A stretch of 23,133 bases of DNA from DATJUF01 sp035524095 (GCA_035524095.1 DATKPK010000101.1:1-23133); one strand, 5' to 3'. Counted from the stretch's first letter, positions 1 through 7,277 are shown. Notes: generated by a model from the letters alone, not told the origin. Made by a program: numbers and translations.

Positions 1-112
1 CGCCCTCGATGCCAGTGATTCAAGACGTCATTTACCGCGCGTAGCGGTTGGCAGCCGACCATAGCGGTCTGCCGGACGCCCCCTCCCTCAGACGAACCTG
101 AGAGGGCCTGGA

Positions 113-337
113 TTATGAAGCGCTCGGAGAAGCCTCCGGCGAAGCCTCCATCGAGCTCGACTTCTTGTGATGATGGTGCATGTGCTTGTGATGGTGCTTG
201 CTCATCGCAGGCGAGGCCTCAGCCGCAGGCGCCGCCATCGCAGGCGAAGCCTCGGCCGCAGGTGACTGCGCCAACGCAGGCACGGCTAATGCGCCAACGA
301 ACAGGGCCGCAGTCAGCATGGAAACGGTACGCTTCAT
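113..337 (-). CDS. Small secreted His-rich protein (74 aa)
   Basis: The protein starts with a clear signal peptide: Lys-Arg, a hydrophobic stretch at about residues 7-20, and a likely cut after Ala-Leu-Ala at residue 23. The predicted mature peptide is only about 51 residues. It is built of Ala/Pro/Ser/Glu with the hexamer EASPAM at 29-34 and 40-45 and degenerate copies near the C-terminus. A dense histidine cluster (nine His) lies at 48-57 and is followed by Lys and Ser. The ATG is preceded by AGGAG six bases upstream, which supports the start. His-rich secreted peptides of this kind commonly bind Ni, Cu or Zn, but no family is recognised and metal binding is inference from composition. It appears monocistronic, with the next gene upstream on this strand about 290 bp away. 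Confidence 0.72.
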   Translation of the reverse strand: MKRTVSMLTAALFVGALAVPALAQSPAAEASPAMAAPAAEASPAMSKHHHKHMHHHHKKSSSMEASPEASPSAS

Positions 338-394
338 CTCTTTCTCCTTTTCGGTTCGACGGTCGACGAGACCGTTCTGAACTACTTTAGCTAC

Positions 395-433
395 AGCCGT
401 GCCATAATGTGCTACGGCTAAAACTACTGTAAA
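395..433 (-). promoter_or_regulatory. Predicted promoter with inverted repeat for the His-rich gene
   Basis: On the minus strand a TTTACA -35-like hexamer (428-433) and a CATTAT -10-like hexamer (404-409) are 18 bp apart, about 60-70 bp upstream of the ATG at 337. The inverted repeat AGCCGT (395-400) / ACGGCT (414-419) brackets the -10. The word GCTAC also recurs with a 21-bp offset (390-394 and 411-415). This looks like an operator over a promoter. It is prediction by eye only. Confidence 0.35.
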
Positions 434-627
434 ATACGGTGTTCTTTTAATTCACGCCAGCGTTAGCATGCACAAAGCGTCAACTGGATACCCGCTTTGC
501 GTGCGATCGATCAATCAGGATGGCCGCCGTTTTGGACCCACCCCCTTCGGATTTGGCCTCATTCGCACCAAGACCGCCACAATCTCCCCCTTCCGAATCT
601 TCTACCGGAGTTTTGACCGATAAATGA

Positions 628-1467
628 TCACGAGTGAGTAATATCGCCGTTACGAACCACTTTGAGTTCCCGATAGAGTTTGAACAAGTCCCGGAAGGCT
701 TTGAAGATTGCCTTGGGACTGTTGCCGCTCTGCGTGCCGGCGGCGCGTGGCAAGTGCGTTACGTCTACTTCCTTAATTCGAGCTCCTCGGCCCGCCAGCC
801 GCGCCATCAATTCGGTCGTGATCATCGCGCCGTCAGAACGTAACTCGAGGCCGTCAACGACGTTCTGCCGAAACAGCTTGAAGCCGCAGTCCATGTCGGT
901 GATATGCAGGCCGAACAGCATCGTTGATAAAGTCGTCCAGGCCTTGCCGTTGATCCGCCTCATCAGATGGTCGGCACGGCGTGCACGGCGCCCGATCACC
1001 ACGTCGTAGTCGCTGATATGGGCGATCAAAAGGCTCATCTCCGATGGATCAAACTGCCCGTCGCTATCGCTCAACAAGATGAAGGGCAGGGTGCAAGCCC
1101 GCATACCCGAAATCACGGCGCCACCGTAGCCGCGGTTGACCGGGTGATGAACCACGCGGACATGCGCATCTGCGGCAGCGAGACGATCAGCGATGACGCC
1201 AGTATGATCGCGGCTACCGTCGTCGACGATCACGATTTCGAAGGCGTCGGCAACCCTGATCAGTTCAGCGGCAAACGCGCCGACCACCCTTTCAAGGTTT
1301 TCTTCTTCATTATGGGCCGGAAGAAAAACTGAGAGGCCTGGGAGCCGATTCGGGAACGTCACCGGGCGTCGACGCATCCGTCCGGCGGCGACGTCAGCCC
1401 CACGGCTATCGTCGTCCAACAGATCAACGTCCGTTGAATCGTGGACAAGCGCAGTTTTTTGAGCCAC
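628..1467 (-). CDS. Family 2 glycosyltransferase, dolichyl-phosphate mannose synthase-like
   Basis: This 279-residue protein is a GT-A-fold family 2 glycosyltransferase of the DPM1/polyprenyl-phosphate glycosyltransferase type, which transfers a sugar from a nucleotide donor to a lipid phosphate at the inner face of the membrane. The catalytic domain begins near residue 44 (LSVFLPAHNEEENLERVV). Nucleotide-binding DDGS is at 82-85, NRGYGGA at 111-117 and the metal-binding DSDGQFD at 134-140. The family-typical DMDCGFKLF is at 191-199. There is no C-terminal membrane anchor, so it is the short soluble form. The start is uncertain: residue 1 is a GTG without a visible Shine-Dalgarno site, and the ATG at 1377 (residue 31), just before the domain, is a reasonable alternative. 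It lies 36 bp downstream of the flavin reductase gene and may be cotranscribed with it. The acceptor and sugar cannot be told from sequence. Confidence 0.88.
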   Translation of the reverse strand: MAQKTALVHDSTDVDLLDDDSRGADVAAGRMRRRPVTFPNRLPGLSVFLPAHNEEENLERVVGAFAAELIRVADAFEIVIVDDGSRDHTGVIADRLAAADAHVRVVHHPVNRGYGGAVISGMRACTLPFILLSDSDGQFDPSEMSLLIAHISDYDVVIGRRARRADHLMRRINGKAWTTLSTMLFGLHITDMDCGFKLFRQNVVDGLELRSDGAMITTELMARLAGRGARIKEVDVTHLPRAAGTQSGNSPKAIFKAFRDLFKLYRELKVVRNGDITHS

Positions 1468-1503
1468 AGGCAGTTAGGTTTCGAAGGTGACGCGAACCGC
1501 TCC

Positions 1504-1986
1504 TCAGTCGCCGAGAGAGCGGTAGCCTCCGCGAAAGAAGACGAGAGGTTTGCCCTCAGTGATTTCAGCTTGCTGGATTTCACCCAGGTAAATTGTGTGA
1601 TCGCCACCATCGTAAGCGGCGTATAGTCCGCATTCAATATAGGACAGAGCCCCTTCGAGAATTGGTGCGCCGTTGGCGCCTCGACGATAGGCCACACCGT
1701 CGAATTTTTTACTGCCGCCCCCACTGACAGCAAATTTGCGGGAAAGCGCCTCTTGATCCTCTGCAAGAATGTTGACGGTGAAAACGCGGCTCGACTCGAA
1801 GTGCGGATAGCTTTCGGCCTTCTTATCGACTGAGACCAGCAGCAGCGGAGGCTCGAGCGAGACCGAAGTGAAGGCATTCGCCGTCAGTCCGTGCATCTCT
1901 CCTTCTTTGGAGATCGTAGTGATCACGGTAACGCCAGTGGCAAAATGGCCCATCACTCGCCGCAGTTCGTTCCGGTCAATCGGCAT
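1504..1986 (-). CDS. Flavin reductase domain protein (HpaC/RutF-like)
   Basis: This 160-residue protein has the split-barrel flavin reductase domain. The N-terminal FATGVTVITT (residues 15-24) and HGLTANAFTSVSLEPPLLL around 32-50 are the family's hallmark FMN-binding segments, and GDHTIYLGEI near 128-137 is the conserved C-terminal motif. Such proteins use NAD(P)H to reduce free FMN or FAD and pass the reduced flavin to a two-component monooxygenase; some members bind flavin only. The ATG has a GGAG seven bases upstream. No oxygenase partner is adjacent, but a luciferase-like monooxygenase lies about 13 kb away in the same window and could use the reduced flavin. That pairing is inference. 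A second, divergent flavin reductase gene follows upstream on the same strand. Confidence 0.88.
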   Translation of the reverse strand: MPIDRNELRRVMGHFATGVTVITTISKEGEMHGLTANAFTSVSLEPPLLLVSVDKKAESYPHFESSRVFTVNILAEDQEALSRKFAVSGGGSKKFDGVAYRRGANGAPILEGALSYIECGLYAAYDGGDHTIYLGEIQQAEITEGKPLVFFRGGYRSLGD

Positions 1987-2084
1987 CTAGTAACTCCAGC
2001 GCGCGATGCTATCAAACGACTAAAGCGGGCGTCAAATCGACTGGACGAGCAAAGATGAGCAGACCGAGACAATAGAGCAGGGAT

Positions 2085-2600
2085 TTAAACCCAGCCAGCG
2101 CGGTCGCGTTTTACGACTTGTTTGCCGCCAACATATACGTAATCGAGATCGAGCGATGTGAGAGGCCTATCGCTTGCTCCGAGGCGGACGCTGACCGGCT
2201 CGGCGATCATAACCGTATGGTCGCCCGCCTTGAAGGTGTCGCGCACCCGCGCTTCAATCGCGGTCATTGCGAGGTCAAGCCACGGAACCTGCAGATGCGG
2301 TGACAGATCGTAGGAAAGGTCTGCGAGGTTATCGGCACGCCGGGCCTTGGCGGAATAGAAATAGTCTTCGAGCGCTCGGCCACGTCGCCCGACAATATTG
2401 AGGCCGAAGGTACGAGTTTTAATCACCAAAGCGCGTGATAAATGCTGATTATCGACGGCGGCCGTGAACAGCGGTGGATCGCCCGAGACTTGGCTGACCC
2501 ATGACGACGACATGCCGTGATGATGGCCGTTGTCATTGATCGTAAGCACGTAGATGCCGGTTGTCAGGGTGGCGAAAGCCTGGATGATGCTTCGGTCCAT
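2085..2600 (-). CDS. Second flavin reductase domain protein
   Basis: This 171-residue protein has the same split-barrel flavin reductase fold as its neighbour but is clearly a different subfamily. It shows FATLTTGIYVLT near residues 9-20, HHGMSSSWVSQVSGDPPLF near 27-45 and GDHTVMIAEPVSV in the C-terminal third. The reading frame stays open upstream. I chose the ATG at 2600 because a perfect GGAGG (2610-2614) sits nine bases before it and the domain starts at once. The family supplies reduced FMN to partner oxygenases or itself reduces small substrates. It is divergent from the L,D-transpeptidase gene across about 108 bp. Two non-identical reductases in a row suggest separate partners rather than a recent duplication. 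Confidence 0.83.
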   Translation of the reverse strand: MDRSIIQAFATLTTGIYVLTINDNGHHHGMSSSWVSQVSGDPPLFTAAVDNQHLSRALVIKTRTFGLNIVGRRGRALEDYFYSAKARRADNLADLSYDLSPHLQVPWLDLAMTAIEARVRDTFKAGDHTVMIAEPVSVRLGASDRPLTSLDLDYVYVGGKQVVKRDRAGWV

Positions 2601-2646
2601 CGCGCGGCGCCTCCGAGAAATGTAATGCCCAAAAGCGTAATCCCGA

Positions 2647-2675
2647 TTGACGCAACTACCAACCGTTCCCACAAT
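2647..2675 (+). promoter_or_regulatory. Predicted sigma-70-like promoter for the L,D-transpeptidase gene
   Basis: TTGACG (2647-2652) and CACAAT (2670-2675) are separated by 17 bp and would start transcription near 2682, about 27 bases before the ATG at 2709. The site lies in the divergent spacer with the flavin reductase gene. It matches the consensus at 5/6 and 4/6 positions. It is predicted by eye only. Confidence 0.35.
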
Positions 2676-2708
2676 TGAGAGCGGATATATGAAGAGGCGG
2701 TTAGCGGG

Positions 2709-3779
2709 ATGAACAGAGTGGCCGGGGTTGTCGTTGCGGTGCTGATGGCAGTGGCGGTCGTTGTAAGCGGGGGAGCGCTAGCGGCTATCTCGCCGACAGC
2801 CCAAGGCAGCTCTTCGGCGGTTCTGCCGCCGGTACCGGCAGCCGCATCGACGCCACTGGTTACCCTCAAGCCGCAGAATCCGGCGGCGATTCCAGCGCAA
2901 CCAGCTGCTGCGCCGACGGTGAGCGCGGCGGCCCAATCGAAGCCAACATCCTTTGAGCATCCAGATGCGGTCCCGATATGGGCGCCTGACTTACCGCCTC
3001 ATGTGGCGGCGCAGGGCGCGACTGCACCGGAAACGACAGCTATGCCACATACGACCTATGCGGTGATTCCCCGGAATGCTCCTCCCCCCGAGAAACAGGC
3101 GATTGCCCCTGCCGCTCCAGCATCAATAGCGCAACCAGCCGCGCCATTTCCCGCTCCGGCGCAGGCCAAGACGGCGACCTCCACCGCGCTTCCGGCCGCA
3201 CCGCGACCGGCCGCCGCGCCGACCGCAGTCGCTGCGATAGTACTGCCCTCGTCCGCGCATGCCGACTATCTACGGATTGGCGGCATGACCATCGGCGAGC
3301 GGAGGTTTGACCAGGACGATTACGCGGCGACTAGAGACCCATCCAACTGGATTGTGCGTATCTTCAAGCACGACCATCGGCTGGAGGTGTATTACCGCGA
3401 CAATCTCTACAAGAGTTACCATGCGGTGTTTGGACGCAGCCTTTGGCCGGGTGCAAAGGAAGTCGAGAATGATCGCCGCACGCCCGAAGGCGACTACATG
3501 ATCGTTCAGAAGCATCCAAGCCGCCGCTTCGACTGGTTCCTCAAAATTAATTATCCCAACGCCGAAGATCGGGCACATTTCGAGGAATTGCGCGACGAGG
3601 GCAAGATTCCGATGTGGGAGCGCGAAGGCGGCCAGGTCGGGATTCATGGCACCGATAATCCGATCCTCAATGTCGGCGATATCAACTGGACCACCGGATG
3701 CATTTCGATCGACAACGATGATATAGCGGAACTAGCGCGGCTTCTGCCGATCGGCACAACCGTGATAATCAAGCCCTGA
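2709..3779 (+). CDS. L,D-transpeptidase (YkuD domain) with long Ala/Pro-rich linker
   Basis: This is an exported or membrane-tethered peptidoglycan cross-linking enzyme (or one attaching a lipoprotein to peptidoglycan) of 356 residues. Residues 1-26 form a signal peptide or membrane anchor with a possible cut after ALA. Residues 30 to about 175 are a low-complexity Ala/Pro linker likely to span the periplasm. The YkuD domain fills the C-terminal half. It has RRTPEGDYMI near 257-266 and the catalytic signature with His at 313 (HGTDNP) and nucleophilic Cys at 331 (TTGCISIDNDDI). The arrangement HGT followed by S/T-x-GC-I-S is diagnostic. No LysM or other binding domain is seen. The gene stands alone: a predicted promoter precedes it and about 100 bp separate it from the dehydrogenase gene downstream. 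The exact reaction (3-3 cross-link or protein anchoring) cannot be told. Confidence 0.9.
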   Translation: MNRVAGVVVAVLMAVAVVVSGGALAAISPTAQGSSSAVLPPVPAAASTPLVTLKPQNPAAIPAQPAAAPTVSAAAQSKPTSFEHPDAVPIWAPDLPPHVAAQGATAPETTAMPHTTYAVIPRNAPPPEKQAIAPAAPASIAQPAAPFPAPAQAKTATSTALPAAPRPAAAPTAVAAIVLPSSAHADYLRIGGMTIGERRFDQDDYAATRDPSNWIVRIFKHDHRLEVYYRDNLYKSYHAVFGRSLWPGAKEVENDRRTPEGDYMIVQKHPSRRFDWFLKINYPNAEDRAHFEELRDEGKIPMWEREGGQVGIHGTDNPILNVGDINWTTGCISIDNDDIAELARLLPIGTTVIIKP

Positions 3780-3882
3780 CGGCGGTGTGCCGCGACGGTG
3801 CGGCGTCCGGATTAAAAGCAGAAGTCCAAGTCAGGTTCGCGCGACCGATAGGCCGCATGACCTGCGATAGAAGGAGATTGGC

Positions 3883-5073
3883 ATGGAAGCTCCGGCTGGC
3901 GAGTTCAATTTTACCCGCCTCGAAAAAGTAATCTTTGGTCCCGGCACAATCGCCGCGATTGCGCGTGAGATGGATCGGCGTGGGCTCAAGCGGGCTGCGA
4001 TCGTCACTGGCAAGACGCTCGGCAAATCGAAACTGCTCGAGCAGGTTACCAAGGCGATGGGCGAGCGCTGCGCGGTGGTTTACAAGGGCGCGGCACAGCA
4101 TGTGCCATCGGCGACGGTGCGCGAACTGGTGGCTGAAATCAAACGTGTGGGCGCGGACTGCGTGGTCAGCTTCGGCGGTGGCAGCCCGATCGATACGGCT
4201 AAGGTGGCGGCAGAATCGATCCTGACCGATTCCGATGCGACCAAAGCCGCGCAAGGACTTGCCTTCGACAAAGCCATGGCGCGCGCCGATAACAGCCGCG
4301 ACTTCATCCAGATCGCGGTGCCGACGACGCTTTCGGCGGGCGAATACACTCCCGTCGGCGGCGTGACAGATGAAAGCACCCTGGTCAAAAATGGCGTGGT
4401 CGATCCGCGTCTGCAGCCACGCTTGATCATCAACGATCCGGCACTGACGGCGGAGACGCCCGACTGGCTATGGGTCGCGACCGGGATGCGCGCGCTCGAC
4501 CATGCGGTTGAGGCGATCTACTCCATTCGCCACCAGATGCTGACCGACGCGCTGGCGTCGAAAGCGATCGGGCTGTTGACCGAGCATCTGCCGGCTTCGA
4601 TCAAGACGAAGGATGCCGAATCACTTGCCCATCGCGGGCATTGCCAGATGGCGGCGTGGTTTTCGATTTTCGGCGGGATGAACACGCGCTTCGGCATCTC
4701 CCATGCGCTCGGACATCAGATCGGGCCGAAATGGGACGTCCCGCATGGGGTGACCTCCTGCATCACGATGCCACACGTGATGCGTTTCATGGCGGATATC
4801 GCACCGCAGCGTTTCGGCCCGATCGCAGAAGGACTCGGCGTCAAGTTCAGCGAAGCGAACGCGCGGCCCGCTGCACTAGAATGCGCCGATCGGGTGGCAA
4901 AGTTTATCGCGCAGTTCGATGTGCCCCATTCGCTCAAAGCGGCTGGGGTGCCCCAAGGCGATCTGGGTTCAATTGCCGAACCGGTGTGGAATGAAGTTGA
5001 GCACTCGAAAGTGGTCGACCGGCCCGTGAATCGCGAGGAGATCGTGTCGTTGTTGCAGTCTGCTTACGACTAA
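3883..5073 (+). CDS. Iron-containing alcohol dehydrogenase-fold enzyme, maleylacetate reductase-like
   Basis: This 396-residue protein has the group III (iron-type) dehydrogenase fold. The N-terminal Rossmann-like half carries FGGGSPIDTAK (97-107), the NAD(P)-binding loop, and PTTLSAGEYTP (147-157). The helical half carries GMRALDHAVEA (201-211), HALGHQIG (274-281) and DVPHG (285-289). Of the usual four metal ligands (Asp, His, His, His), the three His are present (207, 274, 288), but the Asp position seems to be Arg203. Maleylacetate reductases are also altered at this site and work without metal, so an NAD(P)H-dependent reductase or oxidase of a ring-cleavage product is likelier than a plain alcohol dehydrogenase. 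The start has an AGGAG eight bases upstream. It is followed after 17 bp by an NTF2-like gene, probably in one transcript. The substrate is unknown. Confidence 0.87.
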   Translation: MEAPAGEFNFTRLEKVIFGPGTIAAIAREMDRRGLKRAAIVTGKTLGKSKLLEQVTKAMGERCAVVYKGAAQHVPSATVRELVAEIKRVGADCVVSFGGGSPIDTAKVAAESILTDSDATKAAQGLAFDKAMARADNSRDFIQIAVPTTLSAGEYTPVGGVTDESTLVKNGVVDPRLQPRLIINDPALTAETPDWLWVATGMRALDHAVEAIYSIRHQMLTDALASKAIGLLTEHLPASIKTKDAESLAHRGHCQMAAWFSIFGGMNTRFGISHALGHQIGPKWDVPHGVTSCITMPHVMRFMADIAPQRFGPIAEGLGVKFSEANARPAALECADRVAKFIAQFDVPHSLKAAGVPQGDLGSIAEPVWNEVEHSKVVDRPVNREEIVSLLQSAYD

Positions 5074-5090
5074 TACTTTTGGAGGCAGCC

Positions 5091-5501
5091 ATGAGCGTCG
5101 AAGCGAACAAAGAACTGGTCACGCAGACCTGGAAATCATTCGTAAAGGGCGATCTGAAAGCCGTCTTTGCGAACATGTCTGACGAAATTAGCTGGCTGAT
5201 TCCCGGCGACATCCCGAATTTGTCGGGACTGCGCAAGGGTAAGGCGGCTATCGTGGATTTTGCGCGTCAGGCGGCCAGGATGTTTCCGAACGGACTCACT
5301 TCGGAAATTCATCGCACCTATGCCGACGGGAATACCGTCATTCTCGAAATGACTAATCGAGGAAAGTTTGCCGGCGGCGGTGATTATCTGAATGAGTATT
5401 GCTTCATCTTTGAAGTTGAAGACGGTAAGATCCGGCGCGTCCGTGAATATGTCGATACCAAACGTGTCACGGACCTGCGGGCGGCAGCCGGTTTGGATTA
5501 A
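5091..5501 (+). CDS. NTF2-like (SnoaL/ketosteroid-isomerase-type) protein
   Basis: This 136-residue protein has the cone-shaped NTF2-like fold. Its family pattern includes a helix with W-x-x-F (residues 13-16), GDLKAVFANMSDEISWLIPG (18-37), FARQAARMFP and a C-terminal strand EDGKIRRVREYVDT with the conserved Tyr-Val-Asp. Members are small isomerases, cyclases, hydrolases or binding proteins, and members of this subgroup (SnoaL-like, as in limonene-epoxide hydrolase relatives) often sit in catabolic operons. The ATG at 5091 has GGAGG (5081-5085) five bases upstream, which fixes the start; an in-frame TTG twelve bases earlier is less likely. Only 17 bp separate it from the dehydrogenase gene, so coexpression is expected. 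The specific reaction is unknown. Confidence 0.82.
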   Translation: MSVEANKELVTQTWKSFVKGDLKAVFANMSDEISWLIPGDIPNLSGLRKGKAAIVDFARQAARMFPNGLTSEIHRTYADGNTVILEMTNRGKFAGGGDYLNEYCFIFEVEDGKIRRVREYVDTKRVTDLRAAAGLD

Positions 5502-5540
5502 CCGACATAGTAGACGGCGCAGAATTGACTATCCGCGTCG

Positions 5541-5936
5541 TCAACCGTTCGCGTAGATGCCGAGCCAGCGGCGTCGATCGCGGACGATCGGACGGCGGCT
5601 CTGCAGTAAATCGTAAGCTTGATCGAGGGTCATGCCGCGCCGCCGCCACAGGAACCATGCGACGGTGAGCGGAGCCCGCTCGCAGCCCTCTTCGCAATGG
5701 ACCAGCACCGGCAAGTCACGGGCGAGAGCTGCATCTATCAGGGCCGCGGTGGTGTCGAGTGTCGCGCGACCGTTGCTGAGGAACGGAATCAGGACCGCGT
5801 GGGCTGGCTCGGCCTCGAAACGCTCGGGAAGCACCGAAATAATCATACCCCGAAACCGTGCCGCGTCCTGTAAGTCACCGATATAGAGATTAGGTAAGAT
5901 TTCGCTTGCGCTACCGAACCAGTTCATCCCCTCCAT
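5541..5936 (-). CDS. Dual-specificity/tyrosine phosphatase-like protein
   Basis: This small (131-residue) protein has the cysteine-based phosphatase fold. Residues 12-22 (EILPNLYIGDL) match the start of the dual-specificity phosphatase domain, and the P-loop is HCEEGCERA at 80-88. This gives the C-x5-R signature with Cys81 and Arg87. Two features are odd. The residue after the Arg is Ala, where active enzymes normally have Ser or Thr. The general-acid loop, expected near PFLSNG (51-56), shows no clear Asp. The protein could be a slow phosphatase or a phosphate-binding domain. I chose the ATG at 5936 because GGAGG lies five bases upstream; a GTG one codon earlier and an ATG three codons later are alternatives. 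It converges with the NTF2-like gene across 39 bp. The substrate is unknown. Confidence 0.78.
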   Translation of the reverse strand: MEGMNWFGSASEILPNLYIGDLQDAARFRGMIISVLPERFEAEPAHAVLIPFLSNGRATLDTTAALIDAALARDLPVLVHCEEGCERAPLTVAWFLWRRRGMTLDQAYDLLQSRRPIVRDRRRWLGIYANG

Positions 5937-6109
5937 CACCGCCTCCGCAATCGAGACATCGGCAACCTTAGAGTTTCAGGCGCGATCCTCACCGCCTCAT
6001 CCGCGCGCACGCCCTCATATGGGGGAGCTGCGGCTGTCGCTGCCTTCGGCTTTAACTTTTAGCATAAGGCGGCGAGCGAGGCCGCTTCGACGGAAGACGC
6101 GAAGAGCTG

Positions 6110-6616
6110 TTACGCGTCTGGTTCGCCGTCGTAATAGCTGACGCCCGAGGCTTGGCGGTAGATGCCGGCCAGAGTGCGTTTCGATAGGTCACCGCCTGGC
6201 GCTGAGCCAGCCATTACGCCGACTTTGCGTGAGTCGGGATAGACGACGACTTCGGGATCGATCATCGTCGAAACACATAGATACCGGAGCGGCGACGTCG
6301 ACGTGTTGTAGAGACGGTGGGCATGGGCCGGACCCGGCGGCATTGCGACGAAGGAACCGGCGCGCACCACGACTTTCTCATCGCCAAGGCGTAGCGTGCC
6401 TTCGCCCGCGAGCACGTAAATCAACTCTTCGTTGGCGCAATGATGATGATAAGGGAACGCGGAGGCGCCTGATGGCAGTTCGTAGATGCTGGCACCAAGC
6501 ATTCGCCCGCCAGCTGATCCGCCGAGTTTCTTGCGGCGCGAACTGAAAGCGCTGCTCTGATTGGCTTCGATCCAGTCTAGGTCGTCTTCGTGAACGACAT
6601 TGAGACGGGCGTCCAT
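6110..6616 (-). CDS. Cupin domain protein
   Basis: This 168-residue protein has a single conserved beta-barrel of the cupin type. Motif 1 appears as YHHHCANEELIYVLAGEG (56-73), giving metal-binding His residues at 57-59 and Glu64. Motif 2 is seen around PPGPAHAHRL (93-102) with His98 and His100. It most resembles small cupins described as mannose-6-phosphate isomerase-like or quercetinase-like, whose reactions vary widely. The ATG at 6616 has an AGGA eight bases before it; the frame stays open to a GTG five codons upstream, which lacks such a site. The gene is divergent from the SnoaL-like gene at 6786. The 169-bp spacer is AT-rich and holds two phased palindromes over its predicted promoter, so tight regulation is likely. 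Confidence 0.82.
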   Translation of the reverse strand: MDARLNVVHEDDLDWIEANQSSAFSSRRKKLGGSAGGRMLGASIYELPSGASAFPYHHHCANEELIYVLAGEGTLRLGDEKVVVRAGSFVAMPPGPAHAHRLYNTSTSPLRYLCVSTMIDPEVVVYPDSRKVGVMAGSAPGGDLSKRTLAGIYRQASGVSYYDGEPDA

Positions 6617-6652
6617 AGCTTTATTCCTCACGTACTAATGCACTTCTTATAA

Positions 6653-6692
6653 TCAACATCTATACAGTTGAAATCAACATTTATCAAGTTGA
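6653..6692. promoter_or_regulatory. Two tandem 19-bp operator-like palindromes, 21 bp apart
   Basis: Site 1 (6653-6671) and site 2 (6674-6692) both read TCAAC, nine bases, GTTGA. The central bases are also alike (ATCTATACA and ATTTATCAA). They start exactly 21 bp apart, two helical turns, so proteins on both sites would face the same side of DNA. They lie between the divergent cupin and SnoaL-like genes and overlap the predicted cupin promoter. No regulator gene is adjacent. Confidence 0.65.
6659..6687 (-). promoter_or_regulatory. Predicted promoter of the cupin gene
   Basis: On the minus strand TTGATA (6682-6687) and TATAGA (6659-6664) are separated by 17 bp. These are close to consensus -35 and -10 boxes. 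Transcription would begin near 6652, giving a leader of about 36 bases to the ATG at 6616. The -10 lies inside palindrome 1 and the -35 inside palindrome 2, as expected for repression by occlusion. It is predicted by eye. Confidence 0.5.
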
Positions 6693-6785
6693 AAGACGTA
6701 TTACTTTTACAGCCTGAATGTAATCATGCGCTGCTGGTACAAATTAAAGTTCGGCGCTAGTCTCTAGCTCAGGAGCCATGAGACG

Positions 6786-7199
6786 ATGTCCGATCAGGAA
6801 GCGATTATCGAAGCCAATCAAGCTTTCTATCGCGCCTTTGAAAGCCTCGAAATCGAACGGATGGAAGCGATCTGGCTATGCGAGCCGCGGATCGTATGCA
6901 TCCATCCGGGATGGCGGCGGTTGAGCGGATGGGGCCCGGTCATGGATAGCTGGACTCGCATCTTCGATAACGTCTTCGAGATGAAATTCGAGCTTGGCGA
7001 AATTGACGTGATGGCGGGCAGCGATCTGGCTGTAGTGGTAGTCGAGGAAAATCTCACTCAGCGCGGCTATGACGGTGCGTCGCGTTCACAGGTGCTTAGC
7101 ACTAATGTATTCGAACTCGTCGGTAATAAGTGGATGATGGTGCTGCATCACGGGTCGCCCGTAATGGCGCCGCCGGATACCGATCCACCGCTGCAGTAG
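6786..7199 (+). CDS. SnoaL-like / NTF2-like domain protein
   Basis: This 137-residue protein belongs to the SnoaL_3/DUF4440-type NTF2-like proteins. It has an N-terminal helix ending FYRAFESLEIERMEAIW (14-30) and the hallmark strand-loop CIHPGWRRLSGWGPVMDSW (38-56). Later strands carry VVVEENL and a C-terminal WMMVLHHGSP. Proteins with the HPGW...G....W signature are common but mostly uncharacterised, and binding of a small hydrophobic ligand is the safest guess. The ATG at 6786 follows CAGGAG fairly distantly (about 11 bases). It is divergent from the cupin gene and may share its operator region. A strong hairpin with a T-tract lies 25 bp after the stop, so it is probably transcribed alone. 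Confidence 0.82.
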   Translation: MSDQEAIIEANQAFYRAFESLEIERMEAIWLCEPRIVCIHPGWRRLSGWGPVMDSWTRIFDNVFEMKFELGEIDVMAGSDLAVVVVEENLTQRGYDGASRSQVLSTNVFELVGNKWMMVLHHGSPVMAPPDTDPPLQ

Positions 7200-7224
7200 A
7201 GGCAAATCGCGATAGAGAACGAAC

Positions 7225-7260
7225 AAAGCCGGCTTCCGTTGAGAGGCCGGCTTTGGTTTT
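7225..7260 (+). terminator. Rho-independent terminator after the SnoaL-like gene
   Basis: A perfect 9-bp stem, AAAGCCGGC (7225-7233) and GCCGGCTTT (7246-7254), encloses a 12-base loop and is followed by GGTTTT. It sits 25 bp after the SnoaL-like stop and 17 bp before the end of the convergent sat gene. The A-rich left flank could let it work in both directions. Confidence 0.82.
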
Positions 7261-7277
7261 CCTTCAAAACATTGCGT

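Noticed and set aside
83..106. Hairpin CTCAG/CTGAG just downstream of the His-rich gene
   Set aside because: The perfect stem is only 5 bp and on the gene's strand it is followed by G-rich sequence rather than a T-tract, so it is not a convincing intrinsic terminator.
3789..3804. GCCGC/GCGGC hairpin after the L,D-transpeptidase gene
   Set aside because: The stem is only 5 bp with no T-tract; such short GC-rich repeats are expected by chance here.
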